A DNA stretch of 55,724 nucleotides from Burkholderiales bacterium. GTDB taxonomy: Bacteria > Pseudomonadota > Gammaproteobacteria > Burkholderiales > Casimicrobiaceae. Below the pieces are notes generated by a model. That model worked only from the letters and a program-made list of their open reading frames with translations, did not search any database and was not told the origin of the DNA. Position numbers and translations under genes: made by a program. The stretch spans positions 1-55,724 of the forward strand of contig JACMNN010000017.1 of assembly GCA_014378555.1 (NCBI GenBank), read 5' to 3'. Position 1 is the first letter of the stretch; every line of letters starts with the position of its first letter. Shown here piece after piece: positions 24,915-35,340 of this stretch.

Positions 24915-25397
24915 ATGACGCTCTCGCAACAAGCTTTCAACAAAATTGATCGCGAACTCACCAAATTTCCTCCGGATCAACGCCAGTCTGCGGTCATGGC
25001 CGCGCTGACTATTGCCCAAACCGAGCAGGGCTGGTTGTCGAACGAAACAATGCAGGAAGTGGCAACCCACATCGGCATGCCGCCCATCGCCGTGTATGAG
25101 GTCGCTTCGTTCTACACCATGTACAACTTGAAGCCTGCAGGCAAATTCAAGTTGACGATTTGCACCAATTTGCCCTGTCAGCTGATGGGCGCAACGATCT
25201 GTGCCGAGCACGCCAAGAAATCGCTCGGCATTGGCTTCGGCGAAACAACAGCGGATGGTTTGTTCACTTTGAAAGAAGGCGAATGCTTCGGCGCCTGCGG
25301 CGACGCGCCCGTATTCACGGTGAACAACCACGATCTGCGCGGCAAAATTACACCAGACAAGTTCGACCAGCTCGTCGAAACCCTGAAGAAAGCATAG
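24915..25397 (+). CDS. nuoE: NADH-quinone oxidoreductase subunit E
   Basis: 160 residues from ATG 24915, seven bases after nuoD; the longer open frame overlaps nuoD and is not used. Thioredoxin-like [2Fe-2S] protein (cluster N1a). The four Cys lie in [13 protein letters not shown] and [11 protein letters not shown]. It forms the NADH-dehydrogenase tip with NuoF and NuoG. Confidence 0.97.
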   Translation: MTLSQQAFNKIDRELTKFPPDQRQSAVMAALTIAQTEQGWLSNETMQEVATHIGMPPIAVYEVASFYTMYNLKPAGKFKLTICTNLPCQLMGATICAEHAKKSLGIGFGETTADGLFTLKEGECFGACGDAPVFTVNNHDLRGKITPDKFDQLVETLKKA

Positions 25398-25407
25398 GCA
25401 GTATTAC

Positions 25408-26706
25408 ATGCACTTCGGTCCCCATATCTCCCCCACCATCTTCGCCGATCTAAAGATTGATGACGCTAACGATTGGCGCATCGGCCCGTACCAGACACGC
25501 GGCGGCTACCAGGCGCTGCAGAAAATTCTCAAAGAGAAAATTCCGCAAGATCAGGTTATCGCTGAGGTGAAAAAATCAGCATTGCGCGGCCGCGGTGGCG
25601 CAGGCTTTCCGACTGGGCTCAAGTGGAGCTTCATGCCGCGTCAGTTCCCGGGTCAAAAGTATCTGGTTTGCAATTCTGACGAAGGCGAGCCGGGCACGTT
25701 CAAAGACCGCGACATCATGCGCTACAACCCGCATATGTTGATTGAGGGCATGGCCATTGCGGCCTACGCCATGGGCATTACCGTCGGCTACAACTATATC
25801 CACGGCGAAATTTTTTCGATCTACGAACAGTTCGAAGAAGCACTTGAAGAGGCGCGCGCCGGCGGCTTTCTCGGCACCAATATTTTGGGCTCGGGATTCG
25901 ATTTTCAGTTGCACGCATTCCACGGCTACGGCGCGTATATCTGCGGTGAAGAAACCGCGTTGCTTGAGTCGATGGAAGGCAAAAAAGGCCAACCGCGCTT
26001 CAAGCCGCCGTTCCCTGCCAGCTTCGGTTTGTATGGCAAGCCAACCACCATCAACAACACCGAAACATTCGCGGCGGTGCCTTGGATCATGCGCAACGGT
26101 GGCGAGGCGTTTCTTAATTTAGGGTTGCCCAATAACGGCGGCACCAAGCTGTTCTCGGTCTCCGGCGACGTAGCGCGCCCCGGCAACTACGAGGTGCCGC
26201 TGGGTACGCCGTTTGCAACGCTGCTTGAGCTTGCCGGTGGCATGCGCGACGGCAAAAAAATCAAGGCAGTGATTCCCGGTGGATCGTCGATGCCGGTGAT
26301 CCCGGGCGACACCATGATGCAAGTCAACATGGACTATGACTCCATTGCTAAAGCGGGCTCCATGCTCGGATCGGGCGCCGTTATCGTGATGGACGAAACG
26401 CGTTGCATGGTTAAGTCGTTGCTGCGGCTGTCGTACTTTTATTATGAAGAATCCTGCGGCCAATGCACGCCGTGCCGTGAAGGCACCGGATGGCTGTGGC
26501 GCATGGTTAACCGGATCGAACATGGTGAGGGCCGTAATGACGACCTCGATATGTTGAATTCAGTGGCCGACAACATTCAGGGCCGCACCATTTGCGCGCT
26601 TGGCGACGCTGCGGCTATGCCGGTGCGGGCGTTCATCAAGCACTACCGCGATGAGTTTCAGTACCACATTGACCACAAGCATTGCCTTGTGCCAACTTAC
26701 GTTTAA
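25408..26706 (+). CDS. nuoF: NADH-quinone oxidoreductase subunit F (NADH/FMN binding)
   Basis: A 432-residue subunit that oxidises NADH. The Gly-rich [15 protein letters not shown] binds NADH and FMN, with [16 protein letters not shown] nearby. Cluster N3 ligands are in [15 protein letters not shown] plus a later Cys ([11 protein letters not shown]). It is 10 bp after nuoE. Confidence 0.98.
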   Translation: MHFGPHISPTIFADLKIDDANDWRIGPYQTRGGYQALQKILKEKIPQDQVIAEVKKSALRGRGGAGFPTGLKWSFMPRQFPGQKYLVCNSDEGEPGTFKDRDIMRYNPHMLIEGMAIAAYAMGITVGYNYIHGEIFSIYEQFEEALEEARAGGFLGTNILGSGFDFQLHAFHGYGAYICGEETALLESMEGKKGQPRFKPPFPASFGLYGKPTTINNTETFAAVPWIMRNGGEAFLNLGLPNNGGTKLFSVSGDVARPGNYEVPLGTPFATLLELAGGMRDGKKIKAVIPGGSSMPVIPGDTMMQVNMDYDSIAKAGSMLGSGAVIVMDETRCMVKSLLRLSYFYYEESCGQCTPCREGTGWLWRMVNRIEHGEGRNDDLDMLNSVADNIQGRTICALGDAAAMPVRAFIKHYRDEFQYHIDHKHCLVPTYV

Positions 26707-26733
26707 TCGAATCGCCGACCTTAGAGCGCTCTC

Positions 26734-29055
26734 ATGCTGAATATAGAAATCGACGGTAAAGCAGTACAAGTTCTTCCGGGTAGCACGGTGATGGATGCTG
26801 CCAATCAGGTGGGCGCCTACATCCCGCACTTCTGCTATCACAAGAAACTTTCAATCGCCGCCAACTGCCGCATGTGTTTGGTGCAGGTCGAAAAAGCACC
26901 GAAACCGATGCCCGCCTGCGCAACGCCGGTTACCGAAGGCATGAAGGTCTTCACGGCAAGCGACTACGCGAAAAAAGCGCAGCAGAGCGTGATGGAATTT
27001 CTGCTCATCAACCACCCGCTTGATTGCCCCATCTGCGATCAGGGTGGCGAATGTCAATTGCAGGATTTAGCGGTGGGTTACGGCAATTCCGGCTCTCGCT
27101 ATCAGGAAGAAAAGCGCGTCGTTTTTGTCAAAAATATCGGCCCGCTGATCAGCGCTGCTGAAATGAGCCGCTGCATTCAATGCACGCGCTGCGTTCGCTT
27201 TGGACAAGAAGTGGCAGGCCTCATGGAGCTCGGTATGGGCGGCCGTGGCGAGCATTCTGAAATTTTGTCGTTCGTCGGCAAAACGGTGGATTCCGAGCTG
27301 TCGGGCAACATGATCGACGTGTGTCCGGTCGGGGCGCTCACGTCCAAGCCGTTCCGCTACAGCGCGCGTACATGGGAGTTGCAACGCCGCAAATCGTTGA
27401 GCCCACACGACGGACTTAACGCCAACCTGCAAATACAAGTCAAGGGTGACCGCGTGATGCGCGTGCTGCCGCGCGAAAACGAAGCGGTCAACGAGTGCTG
27501 GATTTCGGACCGGGATCGTTTCAGTTACGAGGGGCTATACACCGAAGATCGGCTGACCTCGCCGATGGTCAAGACCGATGGCGTGTGGCATCAGGTCAGC
27601 TGGCAAGATGCGCTGACCGCGGCGGCAAGTGCGATCGCGTCGACCGTCAAAGCGCAGGGCGACAACGCCCTGACCGTGCTGATGGGGCCGCATGCAACGT
27701 TGGAAGAATCGTTTCTTGCCAAACAAATTGCCACCGCAGTGGGATCCAACAGTATCGACCACCGGTTGCGTGTGACCGATCCATTGCTGGACGCAGGCGG
27801 AGGCATTCCTTGGATGGGCCTCAAGGTGTCTGACTTTGCGACCGTAGACCGCTTTTTAATCATCGGCTCAAATCTTCGTCAAGAGCAGCCGTTGATCGCC
27901 AGCCGCATTCGCGCTCGGGTGAAAAAAGGCGCGATGCTGTCGGTCATCTCGTCGCTTGATGATGATTTGCTGTGCCCGGTCGCCGCCAAGGTGGTGGTTA
28001 AACCGTCGGGTATGGCCGTTGAGCTTGCCGGCGTGGTGGTTGCACTGGCCAAACGCCTTGAAAAATCACCGCCGGCACTCGACGTGGTGCCGTCGGTTGC
28101 GGCAGAGCGAATCGCCGCATCCCTCGTGTCGGGAAAGAAAGTGGCTGTGCTGCTGGGGGATCTCGCGCTTTCTGGCGGTGACGCGTCGCAGCTCGAAGCA
28201 TTAGCCGCAAGCATTGCCGAGATGACGGGCGGCACCAGCGGTCGCTTAATTCTTTCTGCTTCGGCCGTTTCGGCCCACGTTGCGGGTGCCGTTCCCAGTG
28301 CAGGCGGCAAGTCGGCGCGAGAAGCGTTGACCAGCGGCGCGGGATGCATGTTGCTCATTGGCTTGGAGCCTGAACTTGATAGTAGCTATGGGTTGAGCGC
28401 GCAGAATGCGTTACAGTCGACTTCCAAGATAATCGCGCTGGTGGCCCACGTGAATGCGGCGATGCGTGAGAAAGCTGATGTGCTGTTGCCGATCGCACCG
28501 TTCACCGAAACGTCAGGCACTTACGTTTCGCAAGACGGCACGGTGCAATCGTTTACCGGTGTGGTGCGTCCACTCGGCGAAACGCGCCCCGGCTGGAAAG
28601 TGCTGCGCGTATTGGGTGATTTGCTACACGCCAATGTCGGCGCGTTTAACAGCAGCGAAGACGTGAAGGCCGCCGCCCTTGCTGGTTTTGACACAGCAAA
28701 ACTAGGCGCGGTGCCCGCAGCAATCGTTGCGTTAAAAGTAGCCGCAAACAGCACGCTCGAGCGCGTTGCTGACGTGCCGATCTATCACGCTGATCCACTG
28801 GTTCGTCGTGGTCTTGCGCTATCGCGTTCGGCCTACGGCAAGCAGGCGCATGTGCGGATGAATGCCGAAACCGCCAATCAACTGAATCTGCTTGACGGCG
28901 CAAGCGTTAAGGTGACTCAAGGCGTTGGCAGTGCGATATCCACGCTATCGGTGGACACCTCTGTTCCGAACGGTGCCGTGCGCGTGCCGCTCGCGACGGA
29001 ACTCTCCGCACTGCTTGGCGCGACAACCGACCCGATCTCTGTGGCGGCTGCATGA
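26734..29055 (+). CDS. nuoG: NADH-quinone oxidoreductase subunit G
   Basis: A 773-residue subunit. The N-terminal ferredoxin-like [2Fe-2S] site is in [17 protein letters not shown] plus PACATPV. The His-Cys site of N5 is in [19 protein letters not shown], and a [4Fe-4S] set is in [16 protein letters not shown] with [14 protein letters not shown] degenerate molybdopterin-oxidoreductase-like C-terminal half follows. The stop overlaps nuoH (ATGA). Confidence 0.97.
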   Translation: MLNIEIDGKAVQVLPGSTVMDAANQVGAYIPHFCYHKKLSIAANCRMCLVQVEKAPKPMPACATPVTEGMKVFTASDYAKKAQQSVMEFLLINHPLDCPICDQGGECQLQDLAVGYGNSGSRYQEEKRVVFVKNIGPLISAAEMSRCIQCTRCVRFGQEVAGLMELGMGGRGEHSEILSFVGKTVDSELSGNMIDVCPVGALTSKPFRYSARTWELQRRKSLSPHDGLNANLQIQVKGDRVMRVLPRENEAVNECWISDRDRFSYEGLYTEDRLTSPMVKTDGVWHQVSWQDALTAAASAIASTVKAQGDNALTVLMGPHATLEESFLAKQIATAVGSNSIDHRLRVTDPLLDAGGGIPWMGLKVSDFATVDRFLIIGSNLRQEQPLIASRIRARVKKGAMLSVISSLDDDLLCPVAAKVVVKPSGMAVELAGVVVALAKRLEKSPPALDVVPSVAAERIAASLVSGKKVAVLLGDLALSGGDASQLEALAASIAEMTGGTSGRLILSASAVSAHVAGAVPSAGGKSAREALTSGAGCMLLIGLEPELDSSYGLSAQNALQSTSKIIALVAHVNAAMREKADVLLPIAPFTETSGTYVSQDGTVQSFTGVVRPLGETRPGWKVLRVLGDLLHANVGAFNSSEDVKAAALAGFDTAKLGAVPAAIVALKVAANSTLERVADVPIYHADPLVRRGLALSRSAYGKQAHVRMNAETANQLNLLDGASVKVTQGVGSAISTLSVDTSVPNGAVRVPLATELSALLGATTDPISVAAA

Positions 29056-30113
29056 GCAATCCATTCGAGTTAGTGCTCGGCACCGACTACCCCGCGGTAA
29101 CTTACGCGTTATGGACGTTGGTAAAAATTCTCGTAATCGTCGTCCCGATCACGTTGTGTGTTGCGTTCCTGACCCTGTGGGAGCGCAAAGTGATCGGCTG
29201 GATGCAAGTGCGCATTGGGCCTAACCGCGTCGGCTTTGGCTGGTTGCAGCCGTTCGCTGACGTGCTCAAACTGTTGCTCAAAGAGATCGTCGTTCCGACC
29301 GGCGCTAACAAGACGTTGTTCTTCATTGCGCCATTGCTGTCCATCGGACCGGCGCTTGCCGCATGGGCGGTGATTCCGTTCGATCCAACACTGGTGCTGG
29401 CCAACGCGAACGCCGGCTTGTTGTACGTCCTCGCGCTGACATCGGTCGGTGTTTACGGCGTCATCCTCGCGGGTTGGGCGTCAAACTCGAAGTACGCCTT
29501 TATTGGCTGTATGCGTTCCGCGGCGCAGATCGTGTCATACGAGATAGCGATGGGTTTTGCGCTGGTGGGGGTGTTGATGGCCGCCAATAGTTTGAACCTT
29601 AGCGACATTGTTAATGCTCAAGCGGGCGGTTTGTCGCATTGGTATTTCATCCCGCTGTTTCCGTTGTTTATCGTTTACTTCATCTCGGGCGTGGCTGAAA
29701 CCAACCGCCATCCGTTCGACGTGGCCGAGGGCGAATCTGAAATTGTTGCGGGCTTCCACGTTGAATATTCTGGCGTGACCTTCGCCATTTTCTTCCTCGC
29801 CGAATACGCCAACATGATCCTGATCGCGGTGCTGGTTGCGGTGATGTTTTTAGGTGGCTGGTTGTCGCCGCTGCCGATCAGCAACGAAATCTTTGTGTTC
29901 GGTATGAAGCCATTTGCCGATGGCTTCTTCTGGCTCGCCGCCAAAGTGTTCTTCGTGCTGTTCTTTTTCTTGTGGATCCGCGCATCATTCCCGCGTTACC
30001 GCTATGACCAGATCATGCGCCTCGGCTGGAAAATTTTTATCCCCGTCACACTCGTCTACATTGTGTTCCTAGCGATCATCATGCAGACGCCGTGGGGCGC
30101 GGCATTCCATTAG
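29052..30113 (+). CDS. nuoH: NADH-quinone oxidoreductase subunit H
   Basis: A 353-residue membrane subunit (eight helices) joining the peripheral and membrane arms and forming the quinone chamber. Conserved parts are [38 protein letters not shown] and the acidic loop [20 protein letters not shown]. Its ATG overlaps the nuoG stop. Confidence 0.98.
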   Translation: MSNPFELVLGTDYPAVTYALWTLVKILVIVVPITLCVAFLTLWERKVIGWMQVRIGPNRVGFGWLQPFADVLKLLLKEIVVPTGANKTLFFIAPLLSIGPALAAWAVIPFDPTLVLANANAGLLYVLALTSVGVYGVILAGWASNSKYAFIGCMRSAAQIVSYEIAMGFALVGVLMAANSLNLSDIVNAQAGGLSHWYFIPLFPLFIVYFISGVAETNRHPFDVAEGESEIVAGFHVEYSGVTFAIFFLAEYANMILIAVLVAVMFLGGWLSPLPISNEIFVFGMKPFADGFFWLAAKVFFVLFFFLWIRASFPRYRYDQIMRLGWKIFIPVTLVYIVFLAIIMQTPWGAAFH

Positions 30114-30125
30114 GAGCGGGCTCAC

Positions 30126-30617
30126 ATGATCGCCTCTGTAAAACACTTTTTCTCGACCTTCCTGCTGTGGGAGCTGCTCAAGGGCCTCTCCGTCACCGGG
30201 CGTTATTTGTTCGCGCGCAAAATCACGGTGCAGTTTCCGGAAGAGAAAACACCGCAAGGCCCGCGTTTTCGCGGCCTGCATGCACTTCGCCGTTATGAAA
30301 ATGGTGAAGAGCGCTGCATCGCCTGCAAGCTGTGCGAAGCGGTGTGTCCAGCGATGGCCATCACCATCGAATCTGAAGTTCGTGATGATGGTTCGCGCCG
30401 TACCACGCGCTATGACGTGGATCTCACCAAATGCATCTTCTGCGGATTTTGCGAAGAAAGCTGCCCGGTTGATTCCATCGTTGAAACGCGCATCCTCGAG
30501 TACCACGGCGAAAAGCGTGGCGACCTCTACTACACCAAAGAAATGCTGCTCGCTGTCGGGGACCGTTATGAAAAACAAATTGCCGCTGATCGAGCATCTG
30601 ACGCGAGGTTCCGCTAA
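30126..30617 (+). CDS. nuoI: NADH-quinone oxidoreductase subunit I
   Basis: A 163-residue TYKY-type ferredoxin. Two classic 4Fe-4S motifs, [16 protein letters not shown] and [16 protein letters not shown], hold clusters N6a and N6b. It carries electrons from NuoG to NuoB. 12 bp after nuoH. Confidence 0.98.
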   Translation: MIASVKHFFSTFLLWELLKGLSVTGRYLFARKITVQFPEEKTPQGPRFRGLHALRRYENGEERCIACKLCEAVCPAMAITIESEVRDDGSRRTTRYDVDLTKCIFCGFCEESCPVDSIVETRILEYHGEKRGDLYYTKEMLLAVGDRYEKQIAADRASDARFR

Positions 30618-30631
30618 CGCGGTCACTCATC

Positions 30632-31300
30632 ATGCCTGAATTCGCCACTATCGTTTTCTACGTTTTCTCTGCGGTCTTGCTGTTTGCCGGATCCTGCGTT
30701 ATCAGCGTAAAAAACCCCGTTCATTCCGCACTGTTTTTGGTGCTGGCATTCTTCTCAGCATCGGCATTATGGATGTTGTTGAAAGCCGAATTTCTGGCCA
30801 TTGCGCTGGTGCTGGTCTACGTCGGCGCGGTCATGGTGCTGTTTTTATTCGTCGTGATGATGCTTGACATCAACGTTGAAGAAATGCGCAAACAATTTCG
30901 CAGTTATCTGCCCGTTGGGCTGCTGGTTGGGGCCGCGGTGCTGGTTGAAATGGTGCTGCTGCTTGGGCTTTCGTTCGGCAAGAAAGTGGGCGTTACCGGC
31001 AGCACTAATGCAGTTGTGATGGACGGTAGCAATACCAAAGCGCTCGGCATTGAGTTGTTTACCAAGTACATCTACGCCGTTGAAATCGCCGGTGTGTTGC
31101 TGCTGGTGGCAATCGTTGCCGCTATTGCTTTGACCCTTCGTGATCGCCGCGAGACGCGCTATCAAAACCCAAGTGAACAGGTGCGGGTCAAGCGTAATGA
31201 TCGTCTGCGTATTTTGAAAGTCGCCTCTGAAAAACCAACCGCTGCCGAGACGTTAGTGCCGGTCGCTCCGGTTGCGCCCACTTCGGGAGCAATTAAGTAA
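30632..31300 (+). CDS. nuoJ: NADH-quinone oxidoreductase subunit J
   Basis: A 222-residue, five-helix membrane subunit. The pi-bulge helix region is recognisable ([19 protein letters not shown]). A charged C-terminal tail ([10 protein letters not shown] to PTSGAIK) extends it beyond the E. coli length, as often seen in betaproteobacteria. The stop overlaps the nuoK ATG by one base (TAATG). Confidence 0.97.
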   Translation: MPEFATIVFYVFSAVLLFAGSCVISVKNPVHSALFLVLAFFSASALWMLLKAEFLAIALVLVYVGAVMVLFLFVVMMLDINVEEMRKQFRSYLPVGLLVGAAVLVEMVLLLGLSFGKKVGVTGSTNAVVMDGSNTKALGIELFTKYIYAVEIAGVLLLVAIVAAIALTLRDRRETRYQNPSEQVRVKRNDRLRILKVASEKPTAAETLVPVAPVAPTSGAIK

Positions 31301-31614
31301 TGACGCTTGAGCCCACCCTCAACCATTACCTGATCGTGGCCGCTGCGCTGTTCACAATCAGCATTATTGGCATCTTCATTAATCGCCGTAACGTCATCAT
31401 TTTGTTGATGGCCATCGAGCTCATGCTGCTCGCCGTTAACTTGAACTTCATCGCGTTTTCAAGCTATCTAGGCGACATTAGTGGACAGGTATTCGTATTC
31501 TTCATCCTCACGGTGGCCGCGGCTGAGTCGGCCATTGGTCTGGCGATTCTGGTGGTGCTGTTCCGCAACGTCGGCTCCATCGACGTGAACCAAATTGGCA
31601 AGCTGAAGGGATAG
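31300..31614 (+). CDS. nuoK: NADH-quinone oxidoreductase subunit K
   Basis: A 104-residue, three-helix subunit homologous to MrpC. It contains the two conserved membrane Glu used in proton transfer ([15 protein letters not shown] and [18 protein letters not shown]). Coupled to nuoJ by overlap and 8 bp before nuoL. Confidence 0.98.
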   Translation: MTLEPTLNHYLIVAAALFTISIIGIFINRRNVIILLMAIELMLLAVNLNFIAFSSYLGDISGQVFVFFILTVAAAESAIGLAILVVLFRNVGSIDVNQIGKLKG

Positions 31615-31622
31615 GCCAAGGC

Positions 31623-33626
31623 ATGAAACTTACCTATCTCATCGTCCCGTTCGCCCCGCTGATTGCGTCGATCCTAGCGGGCTTGTTCGGCAAAAAAATC
31701 GGTCGCAGCGGCGCCCATTGGCTGACCATTCTTGGTGTGCTTACGTCGTTCATCGCGTCCTGCTTCGTCTTTGCCGACGTATTGAAAGGCAACACGTTTA
31801 ACGGTCCGCTCTACACCTGGATGGTGTCCGGCGGCATTCGTTTTGAAGTCGGATTTCTGATTGACACGCTGACCGTGACCATGATGTTGGTGGTGACCTC
31901 GGTGTCGCTAATGGTGCATATCTACACCGTCGGCTACATGCACGATGATCCTGGCTATCAGCGCTTCTTCAGTTATATCTCGCTGTTCACCTTCTCGATG
32001 TTGATGCTGGTGATGAGTAACAACTTCCTGCAACTGTTCTTCGGTTGGGAGGCGGTGGGCCTGGTGTCGTATCTGTTGATCGGCTTCTGGTACACCAAGC
32101 CAACCGCGATTTTTGCCAACATGAAAGCGTTCTTGGTGAACCGCGTCGGCGACTTGGGTTTCCTGCTGGGCATCGCTCTGGTAGTGGCCTACACCGGCAG
32201 CCTAGATTACGCCACGGTGTTCAAAGCTGCACCTTCGCTTAAAGACATTTCCATCATCATGGGCCCGTTCGGCGTGGTGTCGCTGATTACTGCGACGTGC
32301 ATCCTGCTATTCATTGGCGCGATGGGCAAGTCAGCGCAAGTGCCACTGCACGTTTGGCTGCCCGATTCAATGGAAGGCCCGACGCCGATCTCGGCCCTGA
32401 TTCACGCGGCAACCATGGTCACGGCAGGTATCTTCATGGTGTCGCGCATGTCGCCGTTGTTTGAGATGTCGACCACCGCGTTGTCGTTTGTGTTGATCAT
32501 CGGCGCGACCACGGCCTTGTTCATGGGGTTCTTGGGCATTGTGCAATACGACATTAAGCGTGTGGTGGCGTACTCCACGCTATCGCAATTAGGCTACATG
32601 ACCGTCGCGCTGGGCGTTTCGGCCTACAGCGCAGCGATGTTCCACCTTGTCACGCATGCCTTCTTCAAAGCGTTGCTGTTTTTGGCTGCCGGTTCGGTGA
32701 TCATCGGCATGCACCACAATCAAGACATCCGCTACATGGGCGGCTTGAAAAAGTACATGAAGATCACCTGGCTGACCTCGCTGGTCGGCTCGCTCGCGTT
32801 GATTGGCTTTCCGCTGTTCTCCGGCTTTTATTCGAAAGACACGATTATTGAGGCGGTTCACGAGAGCAAAATCTTCGGCCACGGCTACGCGAATTTTGCG
32901 GTGCTGGCGGGTGTGTTCATCACCGCGTTCTATTCGTTCCGCATGTACTTCCTCGTCTTCCATGGCAAGGAGCGCTACGACGAAGCGCCAAAGCACGCGG
33001 ATGACGATGCACACCATCATCAAGATGATCACGGACATCACGGCCACAACGCCAAGCCGCACGAATCACCTTGGGTGGTGACCTTGCCGCTGGTTCTGCT
33101 GGCGATTCCGTCGCTGATCCTCGGCTACTTCGGTATCGGCGACATGGTTCACGGCGACTGGTTTAAAGGTGTGATTTCGGTGACCAAAGAGCACGACACC
33201 ATTGGCGTGCTGACCAAAGAGTTTCACGGTGCGATGAACATGGCGATTCACGGGCTGACCAGCCTGCCGTTCTTGCTCGCGATGTTGGGCGTCGGTCTTT
33301 CGTACTACCTGTACGTGATCAATCCGCCGTTGCCCGCAAAATTGCGTAAGAAGTTCAGCGGCATTGTGACGATCCTGGAAGAAAAATACTACTTCGACCG
33401 CTTCAATGATTTCTTCTTTGCAGGCGGCGCACGCAAGCTGGGCGAGGGGCTGTTTCGCTACGGCGACCGCGCCCTGATTGACGGCGCGATGGTCAACGGC
33501 TCAGCCAAGGGTGTAGCCATGCTCTCCGGCGTTATGCGCCATCTGCAAACGGGGTATGTTTATCACTACGCATTCGTCATGGTCGCTGGCGTGCTCGCCT
33601 TCCTGACCTGGCTGCTGCTTCGCTAG
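31623..33626 (+). CDS. nuoL: NADH-quinone oxidoreductase subunit L (antiporter-like)
   Basis: A 667-residue proton-pumping subunit at the distal end of the membrane arm. The antiporter core is clear: LFFGWEAVGLVSYLLIGFWY, GKSAQVPLHVWLPDSMEGPT, IHAATMVTAGIFM and LVTHAFFKALLFLAAGS. The long lateral helix near the C-terminus is present. A His/Asp-rich loop at about residues 458-482 (DDDAHHHQDDHGHHGH) lies between late helices and could bind metal. Confidence 0.98.
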   Translation: MKLTYLIVPFAPLIASILAGLFGKKIGRSGAHWLTILGVLTSFIASCFVFADVLKGNTFNGPLYTWMVSGGIRFEVGFLIDTLTVTMMLVVTSVSLMVHIYTVGYMHDDPGYQRFFSYISLFTFSMLMLVMSNNFLQLFFGWEAVGLVSYLLIGFWYTKPTAIFANMKAFLVNRVGDLGFLLGIALVVAYTGSLDYATVFKAAPSLKDISIIMGPFGVVSLITATCILLFIGAMGKSAQVPLHVWLPDSMEGPTPISALIHAATMVTAGIFMVSRMSPLFEMSTTALSFVLIIGATTALFMGFLGIVQYDIKRVVAYSTLSQLGYMTVALGVSAYSAAMFHLVTHAFFKALLFLAAGSVIIGMHHNQDIRYMGGLKKYMKITWLTSLVGSLALIGFPLFSGFYSKDTIIEAVHESKIFGHGYANFAVLAGVFITAFYSFRMYFLVFHGKERYDEAPKHADDDAHHHQDDHGHHGHNAKPHESPWVVTLPLVLLAIPSLILGYFGIGDMVHGDWFKGVISVTKEHDTIGVLTKEFHGAMNMAIHGLTSLPFLLAMLGVGLSYYLYVINPPLPAKLRKKFSGIVTILEEKYYFDRFNDFFFAGGARKLGEGLFRYGDRALIDGAMVNGSAKGVAMLSGVMRHLQTGYVYHYAFVMVAGVLAFLTWLLLR

Positions 33627-33672
33627 TTACCGAGCGTCCTAACAGCGAAACTGCGAAAAAGACAAAAATATA

Positions 33673-35184
33673 ATGCTGCTCTCTCTATCCATTTGGATCC
33701 CGATCCTCGGCGGTCTAGCCACACTGGCCACCGGCCGCAACTCACACGCCGTGGCGGGTGGTTCGTCCGATGCTGCATCCACACGCTGGATAGCGCTGAT
33801 CGCCGCGATCGCTGGCTTTCTGGTCACCATCCCGCTCTACACCGGTTTTGACCCGGCAACCGCCGCGCTGCAATTCGTTGAAAACGTGCCGTGGATCGAG
33901 CGTTACAAGATCAATTACTACCTTGGCGTGGACGGCATTTCGATGTGGTTTGTGCTGCTCAACAGCTTCATCACCGTTTTCGTGGTGGTCGCTGGCTGGG
34001 TGGTGATTGAGAAACAACCGGCGCAATATTTCGCAGCTTTCCTGATTATGTCGGGCCTCATCAACGGCGCCTTTGCGGCTGCTGATGGCATGCTCTTTTA
34101 CGTGTTCTTCGAGGCGATGCTGATCCCGATGTATCTCATCATCGGCATCTGGGGCGGACCCAACCGGCGTTATGCCGCGATCAAGTTTTTCCTCTACACC
34201 TTGCTCGGCTCGCTGCTGATGCTGGTCGCACTGATCTACCTGTACACGGTGACCGGCGGCAGCTTCACTATTGCCGACTTCCACAAAGTGCCGCTGGGCA
34301 AAGCACCGCAGTTGCTACTTTTCGTCGCGTTCTTTCTCGCCTTCGCAGTAAAGGTGCCAATGTGGCCGGTGCACACTTGGTTGCCCGATGCGCACGTCGA
34401 GGCACCAACCGGCGGCTCGGTGATTTTGGCGGCGATCACGTTGAAGCTCGGCGCTTACGGCTTTCTGCGTTTCATATTGCCTATCGTCCCGGACGCCTCG
34501 CACCTGCTGGCGCCGTTTGTGATCGCCATTTCGCTGGTCGCCATCGTCTACATCGGCTTCGTGGCGCTGATCCAGACCGACATGAAAAAACTGGTTGCGT
34601 ATTCGTCGATTTCACACATGGGTTTTGTCACCCTTGGTTTCTTTCTGTTCGTGGGCGGGCAGGGCAGTGCGCTCGGTATCGAGGGCGGCTTGATGCAGAT
34701 GATCTCGCACGGTTTCGTGTCGGCTGCCATGTTCTTGTGCATTGGTGTTCTGTACGACCGGCTGCACAGCAGGAACATCGCGGATTACGGCGGTGTGGTG
34801 AACGTGATGCCGAAATTCGCCGCGCTATTTATGCTGTTCGGCATGGCCAATGCGGGCCTGCCAGGTACCTCGGGTTTCATCGGTGAATTCACCGTGACGC
34901 TCGCGGCGGTCAAGCAGGGCATGTTCTGGACGGCCGCTTGCGCTGGCTTCGCACTCATCCTCGGCGCGGCATACACGCTGTGGATGTACAAGCGCGTGAT
35001 CTTTGGCGAAATCGGCAACGACCATGTTCGCGGCATGACCGACCTCACGCGGCGCGAATTCTGGATGTTGGCGGCGCTCGCCGGGTGCGTGCTCGGCATG
35101 GGCTTATACCCCGCGCCGTTTACTGAGGTCATGCACACCAGTGTCGACGAGCTGATCAAGCACGTCGCGCGCAGCAAGCTGTAA
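33673..35184 (+). CDS. nuoM: NADH-quinone oxidoreductase subunit M (antiporter-like)
   Basis: A 503-residue proton-pumping subunit. Conserved stretches are YYLGVDGISMWFVLL, FYVFFEAMLIPMYLIIGIWG with the key Glu, KVPMWPVHTWLPDAHVEAPT with the key Lys, and YSSISHMGFVTLGFF. 46 bp after nuoL. Followed by an unusual 152-bp gap before nuoN. Confidence 0.98.
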   Translation: MLLSLSIWIPILGGLATLATGRNSHAVAGGSSDAASTRWIALIAAIAGFLVTIPLYTGFDPATAALQFVENVPWIERYKINYYLGVDGISMWFVLLNSFITVFVVVAGWVVIEKQPAQYFAAFLIMSGLINGAFAAADGMLFYVFFEAMLIPMYLIIGIWGGPNRRYAAIKFFLYTLLGSLLMLVALIYLYTVTGGSFTIADFHKVPLGKAPQLLLFVAFFLAFAVKVPMWPVHTWLPDAHVEAPTGGSVILAAITLKLGAYGFLRFILPIVPDASHLLAPFVIAISLVAIVYIGFVALIQTDMKKLVAYSSISHMGFVTLGFFLFVGGQGSALGIEGGLMQMISHGFVSAAMFLCIGVLYDRLHSRNIADYGGVVNVMPKFAALFMLFGMANAGLPGTSGFIGEFTVTLAAVKQGMFWTAACAGFALILGAAYTLWMYKRVIFGEIGNDHVRGMTDLTRREFWMLAALAGCVLGMGLYPAPFTEVMHTSVDELIKHVARSKL

Positions 35185-35196
35185 TTGAAGCCGGCG

Positions 35197-35340
35197 ATGA
35201 ATTCAACATTTGCTCTTACCCCCCCTGTCGATCTGCGTGCAGCGAAGCATCAGGTGGGTCACCAAACAGCGTCTCGACTCATTAGTCGCGGCGTGCCCAA
35301 TGATCCTTCGCCGCTGGCTCAGGACAACAGCCGCGTATGA
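35197..35340 (+). CDS. Candidate 47-residue small ORF filling the nuoM-nuoN gap
   Basis: Starting at ATG 35197 (MNSTFALTPPVDLRAAK), the frame stays open to a TGA that overlaps the nuoN start as ATGA. The predicted peptide is hydrophilic, with no membrane helix or known motif. A weak GAAG precedes the ATG. The exact coupling to nuoN argues for translation; the short length and lack of homology argue for chance. Alternatively the gap is simply spacer. Confidence 0.3.
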   Translation: MNSTFALTPPVDLRAAKHQVGHQTASRLISRGVPNDPSPLAQDNSRV

